The notes under the pieces: model-generated | The model's input: only the letters and a program-made list of their open reading frames with translations | Told to the model about the DNA's origin: nothing | Database searches by the model: none | Part shown: piece by piece, positions 1 to 10,863 of the stretch | Layout of the letters: each line of letters opens with the position of its first letter | How positions within the stretch are numbered: position 1 is the stretch's first letter | Source of the DNA: Hypericum androsaemum | Lineage: Eukaryota > Streptophyta > Magnoliopsida > Malpighiales > Hypericaceae | Assembly (NCBI GenBank): GCA_963995505.1 | Contig: OZ023195.1 | Coordinates: 3,802,109-3,866,108 of the forward strand | Length of the DNA stretch: 64,000 nt | Direction of reading: 5' to 3' | Made by a program: the position numbers and the translations under genes

Positions 1-1284
1 ATGGTTAATTAGGTGGAGAAATAGCGCCGAGTGCCACTGAAATTTGAGGTCATTTAAAATATTTTTTGTGTTGCACTCATCATTAGATACTAGTATTTTT
101 TAACATTATACCTTGGCATTTAATGTTATGATTGTCACACTTTTTTATACCAGCTAAAATTCTAAAAAGTACTTCATTTTATAGAAGCAATAAATGGGAA
201 TTCTTGGCATTTTCTTAATAATGGATACATGTTAGGATTTTTTTGATACATATTAAATGATGGAAAATACCTCTAATGACGTCAACGCCATTATTACACG
301 GCCACTTCCGATCAACTAAGTGCACATTCTTAAGTTTTTTATATAACAAGAACCGACTAATACAAATTTGAGCGGTATAATATTTTTAAACGATGATGAA
401 ATTTTTCCAACATTTAACACTAATATATTTTAACAAATTACAAATCAAAAATTTTTGGTTAAGTAGTTGTGGTTGCTGGTTCTTTTAAGTTAGGGTCCTT
501 CGATTATACACAAGGAAATTAATGGCTGTTCAATTGCCAGCCACATATAGTGGTAATGAAAGGGACCAGGGGTGGGCGTCCGATTTTATTCGATCTGAAA
601 TCTGAACCATCCTGATTTACTAAAATCTTTTTTTTAACAAAAGATTTACTAAAATCGAGACCCAAAAAAGCAATAAAACAATGACCCGAATCATTTCTCT
701 ACACCGGATCCGATTTGGACAAAATAATTCTATTTGGGTCCGGCCCAAACCCATAAATCGAAAAAATATGTGGTCATCCTATTTGGGTGTGCGCCTCTCC
801 CTTGAAAAAATTTCAGCAATTAAAAAATCCAAATTAATTCACTTACTCTAACCATAATCTCATAATTCTAATATACAAAAATTAAACAAGTGACAAGTTC
901 ATAAATTTCAAACATAAAAAAGTAAACCAGTGGTTAATTAGGCTAGGTCGTTAGACATTAGAGTATAGCATGGCTATTTAGAATTAGATATTAATGGAAA
1001 TATTCACATCAATATCTCGTGGTTTACGTTAGTACCATACGATTTGATAATGTAATTACTCCAAAGTTATCTAGTATTTAGATATTTATGGACCAGCTCC
1101 CCATTGGCAGTGGGCCTGAATTTTGTGGTCAGTGGACAGCTCTTTGCTTGGGTTTTTTTTTTCCAAAATATGCAAAAATTTTAGATATATTTCCTAAATA
1201 GGCAAAATTTTAATTAAAATTTAAAAAATGGGTAACGTGGGTTGTCACACCAATTTAATAAAAAAATTTATGGAGGCGACCCAA
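1..1284. other. AT-rich intergenic sequence, possible small hAT-like relic
   Basis: No gene is recognisable. A short stretch at about 568-772 starts CAGGGGTGGGC and ends in the rough complement of TAGGATGACC, which is the style of non-autonomous hAT termini. No clean 8-bp target duplication was found, so this is only a suggestion. The rest is unassigned AT-rich DNA. Confidence 0.3.
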
Positions 1285-1770
1285 CAGTAGGTCGCCTCAC
1301 TGATATTTTTTTAATTTCGGTCAATCGAATTCGATCAGCTTTTTATTTCAAACGAAATTTTGACATCGTTACATTCCGTATTTAGAAAAGTTATAAACTA
1401 TAAAGTTGTAGATATACGTCTCAGCTTTGCACATCAACTTGAATCAACTCAATCGGAATCCGGAGTAAAAATTTGTATCTCCAAACCAAAATTAGTCGAT
1501 CGAATTCGATCGGCTTTTGACTTCAAATTTATTTTTGACATCTTTACACTTTGAATTTAGAAAAGTCATAAACTACAAAGTTGTAGATATATGTCTCAGC
1601 TTTGCACAGAATCTTGAATCATCTCAATCGGACTCCGAAATAAGAAGTTGCAAAAATTATTTTTTCAATCGAAGTATAAAAAAAGAAAAAAGTAATTTTT
1701 GTAACTTCTTTTTCCAGAGTCCGATTGAATTGATTCAAATTTTTGTACAAAATTAAGAGGCGACCTACTG
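1285..1770. repeat. Two-copy 175-bp tandem repeat bounded by 14-bp inverted arms
   Basis: A unit starting TCGATCAG at 1331 recurs as TCGATCGG at 1506, a period of 175 bp. Both copies share the block reading roughly AAAGTTGTAGATATA followed by CTCAGCTTTGCACA. The pair is enclosed by CAGTAGGTCGCCTC (1285-1298) and its exact reverse complement (1757-1770). The 9-mer GAGGCGACC also recurs at both ends, and at the left end it forms a small hairpin with GGTCGCCTC. Short reading frames cross it but look incidental. It could be a mobile-element relic; the family is not recognised. Confidence 0.6.
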
Positions 1771-3409
1771 TCAGGGAGGCGACCTAATGTTTTATATCCA
1801 AAGGTTTTACATGAGCTGCTAGAGCTCAACATCCTCAAAACAGACCTCTTACATTTTAGTTGCCCGCGGTAGGTACATTAGTTTAAAGACTCCAAGAAAA
1901 TAATTACATCTTGAAATCGCATGTAACTATATCAGCCATTGTTTTGTAGGAACGAGAGTGGAATATACGAAAAATTCCGGGTCACATATTACAATAGTTT
2001 TAAAATACGAATTTTGGTACTACCTAGATTTTGTCTATTTTCTGGTTTATCTGGTCAGACCGATCAAACCACCGGTCAGATCATATACTTATTTATTTAT
2101 TTTTTGACTATTATTCGAATAATATGTAGACAAAATAATCAAAATATAGGTTTCAAAATCCACATTCCAAAAATATCAACCAATTTATAACATATAAAGT
2201 CTATTTTTTCTTTGTTGATTTAGAGAAATTGAGCAAATGATACGATTTTTTTGTTTTAATTTTTGCTGGTTTGGATAAAATTTGATCAAATTGAGTTGCC
2301 CAAGTCAAAAATCAAGGTAAACTATCCGGTCTGACCAGATTTTGGACGATATGACCAGAGGCCGTATAAACACTAAAAAATAGCCCACTTTTTTGGGCGA
2401 TTGCATTTTTTTTAACTATGCATATTACACTATCAAAGATAACACAATTGCAAAGATTCCACAATCTTCACATAATCGATCCAAAGAGTGCGAATTAGAC
2501 ATTCTCCAACATACCTGTGTTAGTTAATCCAATCTGGGAAAAAAGTGTCTAGAGATTGTTCAATGCACCAGCTTAATCCCATGGTATATTTATTAATAAA
2601 AATTAAGAAATATTATATCAGAGAAAAATAAAGACAAATATATATCTAAGTCATATATGTGTTGTCAGCCAAAGTTTTCCACCTCGAGTATCTTGTCTAC
2701 TAGAAATGTCACAATCCATAGTTCGATATAATTGTCTACAATTAAACGATGTACCAAATTGGAAAAAAGAAAATTTATTGGCTTAATTCAGGATATGAAC
2801 CTTTTTTGTGATCACTGGACTAGAACCTTTTTCGCTCCCTAAGGAACCGGCCATGATGGCAAGCCCAATGGGCTTTATTACTACAGTCTCCAACCCTTGC
2901 ACTTGTGTATAGGGCCTGTACAATTAATTATAATTCTAATCAATTCTTATATCCTATAATGCTGTTATAAAAATGGGGATCCAAATCCTTTGATGAAATT
3001 TTTTGACCTAATCTTGGTAATCTCTAATTACTGTATGAGACCAATGATTTGTTGTCAATCCCAGATGAAATACAATACAATAAAAGTGGGAAAAAAGAGA
3101 CGAAATAAACTAAACTCCCTCAATCCCATTTGTATCCCAGAAGAGCAAACAGTCCACAATGCTAGCCTTCACTTGGAAGGGCAACCAGCAGTTTGACATA
3201 GCAGCAGATAGCAACATAAGAAAAGGCACCATCAAACATGAACACAAAGATAGCCAAAACAACCTACAAGAGTTTACGGCTCAAGTCTTACGAATGTAAA
3301 AGATACCAATGGTAAATCACCCCCTAAATAGGGTCCGATCGTGATCTGACACTCAATACAAACGATTCACAAAAAAGTCGTCAAAACAAGAAGCACCAAC
3401 AGATGCTAA
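1771..3409. other. Intergenic, no gene recognised
   Basis: AT-rich unassigned sequence. Inverted-looking motifs containing GGTCAGACCG and CCGGTCTGACCAG occur at about 2050-2350 and may be the ends of an old element, but I could not define boundaries. Confidence 0.3.
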
Positions 3410-3853
3410 GACTGGTGGAGGTTAACAACTAGTACAGATATGCAACAAGGAACTCAACATTCTAGCAGAATAACAAAGTGGAAAAAACAACTTGCACGCC
3501 AAAGTAATCAACCGCATTCACCACAAAAGGCCCGGACAGGAAGCACCATTCGACAACGACTATAACTGCTCCAAATCAAACATCTAAATCACTAAAATAT
3601 CAGCAACCAGCAATATGTAAGAGCAGAATTATAACCCAAAATCCAACAGCGGTGTAGATCCAAACAGTTACCAAGACTGGAGGCAACAACTAGTACAGAT
3701 ATTCGACAAGAAACTCAACATTCAGCAGAATAGCAAAGTCGAAAAACAACTTGCACACCAAAATATTCAACCGCATTCACCACAAAAGGCCCGTACAAGA
3801 AGCACCATTCGACAACGACTATAATTACTCCAAATCAAACATCTAAATCACCA
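3410..3853. repeat. Imperfect tandem duplication, period about 259 bp
   Basis: Two copies of about 185 bp, at 3410-3595 and 3666-3853, share long near-identical blocks such as CAACCGCATTCACCACAAAA (3509 and 3768) and GACAACGACTATAA. The sequence is less AT-rich than its surroundings and has no long open frame. It might be untranslated or intronic gene sequence, or an old repeat. No family is recognised. Confidence 0.6.
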
Positions 3854-3987
3854 AAAACACGAGCAAAGCTCTCTCTTAGTTCCACGGGACTGTTCGAGCA
3901 CCATTTGGAGAGGACACCAAAGAAATCAATAGCATTCAAACAGTTGCTCAGCCTTAAAAATAACCGTCAAATTTCACATCATTCATC

Positions 3988-3991
<4 letters not shown>

Positions 3992-4031
<40 letters not shown>
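3992..4031. repeat. (TA)n microsatellite
   Basis: Uninterrupted TA dinucleotide run of about 40 bp. It directly abuts the left end of a TA-targeting MITE, which may have inserted into it. Confidence 0.95.
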
Positions 4032-4037
<6 letters not shown>

Positions 4038-4581
4038 CCACTGATCCTCTTTAAAGTAACAACCTCTCTAAACTGATAAAAAGTTCTAGTCTCGAGTCGA
4101 GACCAGTGTTAAAATTTAATAACTCCTCTATCGTAATAACTAATGCACTTTCAGAAGATGTTAGTTGTAAATTTCAATCCCAATTTTTGCATAAAGTGAT
4201 ATTTTTTAATAAAAATATATATTTTTACATATTTTACGAATGTGAAAAATATTTTAAGATACAATTTGTGCTACACTTGCTTCTTTGATAAATTTTACAT
4301 TATTATTCGTATTCTAAATTATCTTCAAATGGTCCTTGTTATCGTCGTCTTATTGTTAAAAAATATCTCAATCAAATATTATATTTGAATAACGCTATAA
4401 CCGAGATTTGAGGTGATTTGCATATAGACAAAATATTTATTTGGTATTTACGTATTTATTGACTAAAAAGTCAATTTTAATAATTTTAGAATCAAGAATT
4501 TAAACTTTTCTTATATAGTAACATCTTTAAAATAATATTTTTCTCTGATCCCACCGATATTATTATAGAGGAGTTTTAATG
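4030..4581. mobile_element. Emigrant/Lemi1-like (pogo-type) MITE, copy 1
   Basis: About 552 bp, very AT-rich, with no coding capacity. It is flanked by TA dinucleotides. Its right terminus, read inward, is CATTAAAACTCCTCTATAAT, close to the CAGTAAAACCTCTATAAATT terminus remembered for Arabidopsis Emigrant elements. The left terminus is a diverged version. The whole length aligns by eye with the copy at 54548-55105, sharing for example GTGTTAAAATTTAATAA and CCAATTTTTGCATAAAGT-like blocks. Elements of this class are non-autonomous pogo-type transposons that target TA. Confidence 0.75.
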
Positions 4582-4595
4582 TATAAGAAACCATA

Positions 4596-4954
4596 GAACC
4601 TAAGCTTGGTGAAGAACCACCTGTTCTTCCGGACTTGAACCGCTCCTCGAACCGAGCCTTGGCCTCCTTCAAGGCTGCGACCTTCTTGTCCTTGGAGACG
4701 AGCGCGTCGGGGGAGACGACGTCCTTGAGGTCGGCGTCGAGGGTGTAGCGAGTGGGCATGACGTGGCGGAAGTTGACGAGCTTGACGAAGCACTTGACGC
4801 GGGACTTCTTGGCCTAGTCCCTCCTCACCACCTTCCCGGTGTAGTACTTCATTCCGGCGACCAGGCAGTGGCCGTAGGCCCTCTCCCGGCCGGCCTTCAC
4901 CTGCTCGAATGCCGTCACTATCACCGCCTTGTTTGGTTTCAGAAACTTCACCAT
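4596..4954 (-). pseudogene. Ribosomal protein eL27 (60S L27) pseudogene
   Basis: The minus strand encodes a damaged copy of cytosolic large-subunit protein eL27. It starts [12 protein letters not shown] at 4954, continues [20 protein letters not shown], then has an in-frame TAG (4814-4816). The same frame resumes with [20 protein letters not shown] and [21 protein letters not shown] one-base frameshift follows before the conserved C-terminal end [11 protein letters not shown]. Relative to the usual about 135-residue protein, roughly a dozen residues near position 13-30 are missing or replaced, and the normal stop codon is lost (TAT after the final F). The copy cannot make a working protein. 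Its 3' end lies 14 bp from a MITE. The intronless state could mean retroposition, but no poly(A) tail is visible and a promoter-like TATA box remains upstream, so an ancient tandem or dispersed duplicate is equally possible. Confidence 0.88.
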
Positions 4955-5000
4955 TTTTGGGTTTCTGTTTGGGCGGGGAAGGAGAAAAATCCTAGGACGA

Positions 5001-5008
5001 TTTATATA
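5001..5008 (-). promoter_or_regulatory. TATA box-like site upstream of the eL27 copy
   Basis: On the minus strand TATATAAA lies 47 bp before the eL27 ATG and is followed by a pyrimidine-rich stretch (TTTTTCTCCTTCCCC). That matches a short 5' leader of a ribosomal protein gene. Its survival argues that the pseudogene kept some ancestral promoter. It could also be chance in AT-rich DNA. Confidence 0.4.
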
Positions 5009-5019
5009 TAGGGATGATG

Positions 5020-7299
5020 ATTGGATACAAGTCTTGCATCCATATCCAAAGAATTCAAGATCTATTGACAAAATTTTCTTTAAGTATCTTCAATTTATTT
5101 TCTATCTCAACAACCAAATAAGGTAAAAGTCTAATTTAGTATTACAGTTTGCACTTTGATGCTTAATTATTCTGTAATTTCAAAATATTTGATTGAGCAA
5201 CTGAAATTTTTGTAATTGACATTCTACTGTTTGAATAACTTTTTTGGATAGAAATAATCTCGGGTATAATTAAGAAAAAATTTGTTATAAATTATACGTC
5301 AAAACAAATCAGAAAAAAATATATGAAAAAAGTTGAGTGTCTATTAGAGAAACCTATGTGACTCGGTCGAATATTTTGAAATCAGAATAGTGGAATGTCA
5401 AAATGCGTAACTACATAGTACTAAGCTGAACTTTTACCACAAAACAATGTTACCAGAATTCTATTAAAAAAAGATGGGAATAAAATCTTAACACAAATGA
5501 ATACGATAGAATCTGCCATTAATTTTAGAAAGAGAAACCACCAAGAACACCAGTTTTGTTTTATGACATTTTGTTGGGGTCATATATTATAAAATGTTCG
5601 AGTTTGGTCTTCGGGATTAACTATATATACACCCAATTTTACAAATCAAATATGTGTATTGGGATATATATTTCGGTATTTTTTTTGTAGTGTGATGACA
5701 TCTTTTTTAATATGATTTATAACTCCTGAAGTGAAATATTACTAAACCAACAGATTTTAAAAAGAGCAATCACTGACAACCAGAATCAGTCATTACAAAA
5801 AAATTATACTATGCTAAAATTTGTTGCATAATAAATAATTGGACGGTCAATCATATGCAAACTTATTAGCACCAGCATGTAAAAATTATATAGTTTTTTA
5901 AGAATTGGACACCTCTTGTATATATTATCAATTTGGGAAATCATGGTAAAAGAAGGAGCATTCTTTGTACCCCGGGAAGGATATATAAGACTAGCTTTGA
6001 TCGATGGAGGGTGAAAGAGCTTCGAAGACAAAAATTTACCAAGCACGGAGTTAGAAGTGGAGTTTCCTTTAGCTATAATATTTGGCTTAAGTTTTAATGA
6101 CGGTAGTTCCATAAAGAAGAGGAGAATGTAGGTAAGTGATTTGAAGGTTAGGTGGCCACCATTAATGGCCAGGTGAGGTTCTCGCTTTGAAGAGAGAAGA
6201 CAGAGCTCTCAACTCAAGAGAGAGAATACTTCCACTTGTTATCGTTGTTCAATCGTATAAATTTTGGTCTAACAAATTTACCTTCATATTTATTTTTCGA
6301 TAACATTTGCTCTCATAAAAAATAATTTCACCGCGACCATATACATTAGTTGGACTTATATTTTTTTACAGTAATTTGATGATAAAATTAATTCGAGCCC
6401 AGATTAAGCAATCTATTAATATTGACATGTAACTGTTGGACTAGATTGTAGAACAATTTTTTTTGTGAAGTCCATAGAATAGTTTGCACGCTACATTACA
6501 TGAGAAACACTGCCTCGTTCGATTTACAAAACTTTACAATCTCTGCTCCTTAGTTTTAGTGGGATTTGTGCTTGGTTTTCTTTTTTCAATGGAGCTAGGT
6601 AGTATTTATCTTGTAGTTACTATTTTAATAGGTATTATCTAGTTCCATTCGTGATGTAACGAATGTTAGGGTTATTTTTGAGGAATAATATACTTTTACT
6701 TTAAAAAAAGTTTTGGTCTCTCAAATGTTTTAGTTGTTTTGTTTTATATATTTATGTAAGATGGGCCGGAGACTAGAGACGTCTTCTCCCTCCTGCTCCG
6801 GAGAAGGATTCTTTTTCGAAGGAAGCCCGTGGCGGATATAATACAATGAAATGATTTGCATACGCTTTTGAAGAGAAAAGAAGATATGAGAGACCACTGT
6901 TACAATATCGGGATTATCAGCTCCTCTGGCAGATGAAAAGAACTCATGGCGGTGCTTTTCATGCTATCTTTCTCCTCTTTCTCGCCATTGCGGAAACAAT
7001 AAAAACGGATTTCCGGAAAATCATACCCAAAACTTATTTGGAAGATAATATATAAAGATATATAAATATATATTTTTTTAGGAGGAAGATATATAAATAT
7101 ATAAAGATGCATTAAGATCAAGGAAATAGTACCTGAGACCAAGCTCTTCTAAGACTTAAAACAAAACAAGCCAAAACTAAGTAACTCTAATTTGAAACCT
7201 AAGAATTATATAAGGTTTCTAAGCCCAATTGAAGAATAAAATAGTCTCTGTAAACCAAATTAAAACTAATTAGACAGTCGAGATAGAATCGGACACTAC
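5020..7299. other. Intergenic; one unrecognised 102-codon reading frame
   Basis: Mostly AT-rich. A minus-strand frame at 5804-6112 (about 102 codons) contains the phrase LGKFLSSKLFHPPSIKA, which faintly recalls the N-terminus of DUF4283-type LINE ORF1 proteins, but this is too weak to name. No gene is otherwise recognised. Confidence 0.3.
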
Positions 7300-7313
7300 A
7301 ACTAGACCACGTG

Positions 7314-7581
7314 GTATATTTTTAGGTCCGTAGAAGAATGGTGCAATTGGGCAAGTTTAGTGACAGAATTTTCGGGGCAAAACATAAGTCTTGTTATAGA
7401 CTCTTGGAGACCAAATTAGTTGGCTGATTTCTGGGCGCCTTTTTGTTTTGCTGGGTTGTGCAGTGCTGCTGGTGAGGAGGTCGTGTAGGGCTCCGTTGCT
7501 GTCCCTGCAACAGTAGCCTCTGGTGTACTTGTAATCTGCTTTTCATGGTGAATAAAATCTATTATACTGTTCAAAAAAAAA
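7314..7581 (+). mobile_element. 5'-truncated LINE-type insertion with poly(A) tail
   Basis: About 268 bp ending in an oligo(A) run (7573-7583). It is flanked by a perfect 14-bp duplication AACTAGACCACGTG (7300-7313 and 7582-7595). This is the signature of target-primed reverse transcription. The body, with GTGTACTTGTAATCTGC and GAATAAAATC before the tail, looks like a plant L1 3' untranslated end. No coding sequence remains. Confidence 0.85.
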
Positions 7582-7756
7582 AACTAGACCACGTGATCTC
7601 TTCAATTTCCTATTTTTACTCCAATTCTGATTTTCAGTCTGGTTATTTTGATCTGGTATGCAAGCTTATTGATTTTTGCAATTAAGTCCACAAAGATTAA
7701 TCCAATACGAAATGAAATTAACCTGATGACTTTAACAAACATATCAATTTTTACGG

Positions 7757-9165
7757 ACATGGTGATATAGCAACTGCAATAACAGTCTTGTGTGTTGTTG
7801 ACTGGGTTAGGCATTGGTGAAATTCGTTGTATTCATCAAATTTTTATTTTTAGATTTTTTAGAGTTGTTATCAATTTAGAGAAATTATTTAGAATTTTTA
7901 AATTTTAGTGTAAATTACGCTTGAATCCCTAGTGTATGATGTGATAAATTTTTAAAATATATGTAGTCTTCTATTTAATTTTATTATACTCTCGGGCCAC
8001 TCGTTGACATCATCGATCATTCTATTATTATTTTATATATGACCCTGGTAAAAAAATAAAATAATACAAAAAGTCACTTCTCTCATCCCCTGCCCCTCTC
8101 TCACCGATGCCACCTCCCGTTCCTCTGTTTTCTTCACTGGAGCTGCCACCCTTAAACTGGTGACCAACTGAAGAACCCTCAAGTGCTTCCAACAGAACTC
8201 AAAGCGTCCCACTTCCCCTACACCTCTCATTTGGAGAGTTTTAAGTATTGTCCTCGGAGAAATCTGTGTACTTTAGTTTTCTGTTTTGATTGGTTTTTTT
8301 GGCAAGTCCAAGTCTTTCCTCTTTTTAGCTCAGACCCAGTTCAGCTCTTGTAATTTCCTTGGGACCCATTAGATTTTTCCTCTTCAAGTGCTAGCATAGT
8401 TTAAGCTTCTACTTTAGTTTTTGTTGCCTCGATCAATGCCTTTTGGTTTGTGGTTCGTTTTTACACAATAATTTGGTGATTTGGTTAATAAAGTTTCAAT
8501 CTCGAGGTTGTTTTCGGTCCCCCGAGTGATTTAGAATGGGGTCTTGGGCATTGAATTTAGGCGGTAGCTGTGCTTATCATCTGCTTTTTCGTGCTTTGTG
8601 TTGCTTGACTAGATCCAGTGGGTTTTGTCTGTCTGTGATGTGCGTTTGTGATTAAATTGGCCACAGTCCACAACTCTGCTGGAAGAGAAAGAGGAGAAAG
8701 AAGGGAAAATAGTGGAGACGATTAGAAATATTTTTGTGAAGGGGAAGGAAATATTTTTTTCACATAAGGCTTGGCTTATGAAATAAAGGCGGCATAGCAG
8801 CAGCTCTGGCAGAGAGAGGGAAGGGAGGTGGCAGAGGAGAAAGAAGGGGAGAAGATGAGAGAGACAACTGTTTTATTTTTATTTTTCGTTAAGGGTATAA
8901 AAATTATTTCGTAGATGTAATAATAATAATAATAAATTAATCGACAACGTCAGCGAGGGTATAATAGAATCAAACAGAATGAACATCCACATGCATTTTG
9001 TAAAATGAGAGATTACATCGTCTATTTAACCATACACCAAACCCAAGCGTAATTGTTGTCTTCTCAGAGATGACATATTCACTTACTCCTCTAGGTTCCT
9101 CTACCTTCTCCAAGATTATTTTAATGACTTTAAATGTCTACTTTAAAACTAAAATTGAACCCAAT
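7757..9165 (+). repeat. Direct repeat R, left copy (split by an insertion)
   Basis: The parts 7757-7913 and 9054-9165 together match 25353-25610 in the same order and orientation. Shared strings include GTCTTGTGTGTTG, GCATTGGTGAAA, TTGTTGTCTTCTC and ATTTAAATGTCTA. The left copy is interrupted by the 1.14-kb element at 7914-9053; the right copy serves as an empty site. The two copies flank the whole nested copia/Athila block. The nature of R is unknown; it is too diverged to show LTR ends. Confidence 0.65.
7914..9053. mobile_element. Non-autonomous element with long terminal inverted repeats
   Basis: Ends are ATTACGCTTG and CAAGCGTAAT, and the inverted similarity continues for about 170 bp on each side (for example TTATTATACTCTCGGGCCAC against the inverted right arm TCTATTATACCCTCGCTGAC). 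The two flanks join to reconstitute repeat R as seen at 25353-25610, which proves insertion. The target duplication is short or decayed (AATT is ambiguous). The long arms suggest a Mutator-like element. The inner part has pyrimidine-rich CCTCTCTCACC-like sequence and no convincing gene. Confidence 0.7.
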
Positions 9166-9304
9166 ATTTGGAAGTAAACGTTGAATACATTAATAAATAG
9201 AGTAATTGTTTTTACTCACCTTTGAATAATCCGACTTGTTGGACCCACATAAGGTACATCAAACTTGTTGAACACCAATCCAAAATAGAAGCAGATTTCG
9301 TGTG

Positions 9305-9384
9305 GGTTTTAACCCCATTTCCCTTACTGCGTTACACATTTGATCTCTGTTGATTCTTTTCGTCAAAGGATCAGCTATGCTCTC
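9305..9384 (-). pseudogene. Copia RNase H C-terminal fragment (left part of split relic)
   Basis: The minus strand encodes SIADPLTKRINRDQM and AVREMGLKP, matching the RNase H tail of the copia element at 34900-35022. It continues directly from the fragment at 22578-23573 once the Athila insertion and one CTCTC duplicate are removed. Similarity stops at about 9305. The 9166-9304 stretch is unassigned. Confidence 0.8.
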
Positions 9385-10863
9385 TGAAAGGAAAGATTTT
9401 CACCCCCCTTGCAATAATGAGTAAGTAAGGAATTGTTGTCCCACAAGGACTAAGCTAGGCCGCAAACTCAACTTTACCACTAGTTTAAGACTATAAGAAA
9501 TAGAGTTGTCAATTCCAAACACAATATGCTACTTGAAATAAAAATGCAACTAAACAAGGCGAAGGTTTAAACACTTAAAACAAGAGTGAGCTTGGTACCA
9601 ATGACAACCTAAATAACCAAATGGCTTATGGGGTTTATAAAGTTCATGATATGGTCCGGATGTTTCGAAGGTAACTAATCAACGCTCTCGCGACAAACTA
9701 GTCTAAATTAATTCTTAACTAGACTTAGATGAACTAACCACACTCTCGCGATAAATTAGCCATCTAATCTAACTAAACACCAACTATAATTACCATCCTT
9801 TGGACAACTAGTCACCTAAGATGATCTCTCATCAATAGGTTTCTACTCAACTAGTTAAATGGTCCGTTAATCCTAACCCCTCTCGGCGATTAACATTAAC
9901 TTAGTTCATAATCAAGGCGATCAATCTAGATCAAGCATTAAGCTCATTAACTAGTACACATACCTAGGCATATTAACCCCCTAAACCATTGGCTAAGTAG
10001 GTGCCATCAAGGCACCAAACTCACTAATCAACTACTCACACATATTCACCAAACAACTCAACACATCCATTGAACAAAGCAAGCAAAGCAAGAACATTAA
10101 AAAAGAAAGTAAGAGAAAGCTCAAGATGGTCTTCAAGCATCCGATATTCTTCCTTCAAGTTCCCTACACAAGCTTCAACAATGGCTTCCTAGATCCAACA
10201 ATGGAGAGCCAAGCTTTTTTCTCCAAAGAAGAGAAAGTTAGTGGGGGAGTTGGTGAGTATTTTTAGCAAAATATCTAATGTATCTCTAAAGGAAAGCCAA
10301 GCAAAGGCTTTTATACAAGATTTTTCCCCCCAAAATGTCTCAGCCACGAAATTACAATTAAAGCCCAAAATGGGCCCAAAACAAGCCTTCAAATTCGGCC
10401 CACTTGTGATGAAATCTTGACAGAATTGGACCATGATATTGAATCCAGCGTTCTACCCTCTTAGACTCCGAATTTGAAGAAGACCATTAGAGACAAAGTT
10501 GTAGCCCCGGATGTCTTCTTTCCAGAGCCATCTCACTCGTCTCCATCGGACTTCGGATGAGAAAGTTATCAGCATTGGAGTCACAAGAGGTCCACCTCAC
10601 CCACGTCTTCGAGGTCTCGATTAAGCATCTTTCCTCCCGGCAAATCAAATCGCATACGATGACCCAAGGTGACTTCACTTCCTCCACTTCACCTCACCAA
10701 ATCTCCTAGCATGAAGAAAACACAACAAAAATATAAGACTACACTAAAACAAACAATGCATGATAAATGACATTACGACAATGAAGAACAAACAAAAGCA
10801 ATAGAAACAACGGTAAAACTACTCTAAAATAAACACAAAAGATGAGTGTTTCCACACTCATCA
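9385..10863 (-). repeat. Athila 3' LTR
   Basis: 1479 bp, beginning TGAAAGGAAAG and ending CACTCATCA in plus orientation. It aligns along its full length with the 1475-bp LTR at 21103-22577 with only scattered differences. On the minus strand TATAAAAG (10308-10315) is the likely core promoter. A purine-rich tract GTGTGGGGTG lies directly outside it at 10864-10875 (minus strand). Confidence 0.95.
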
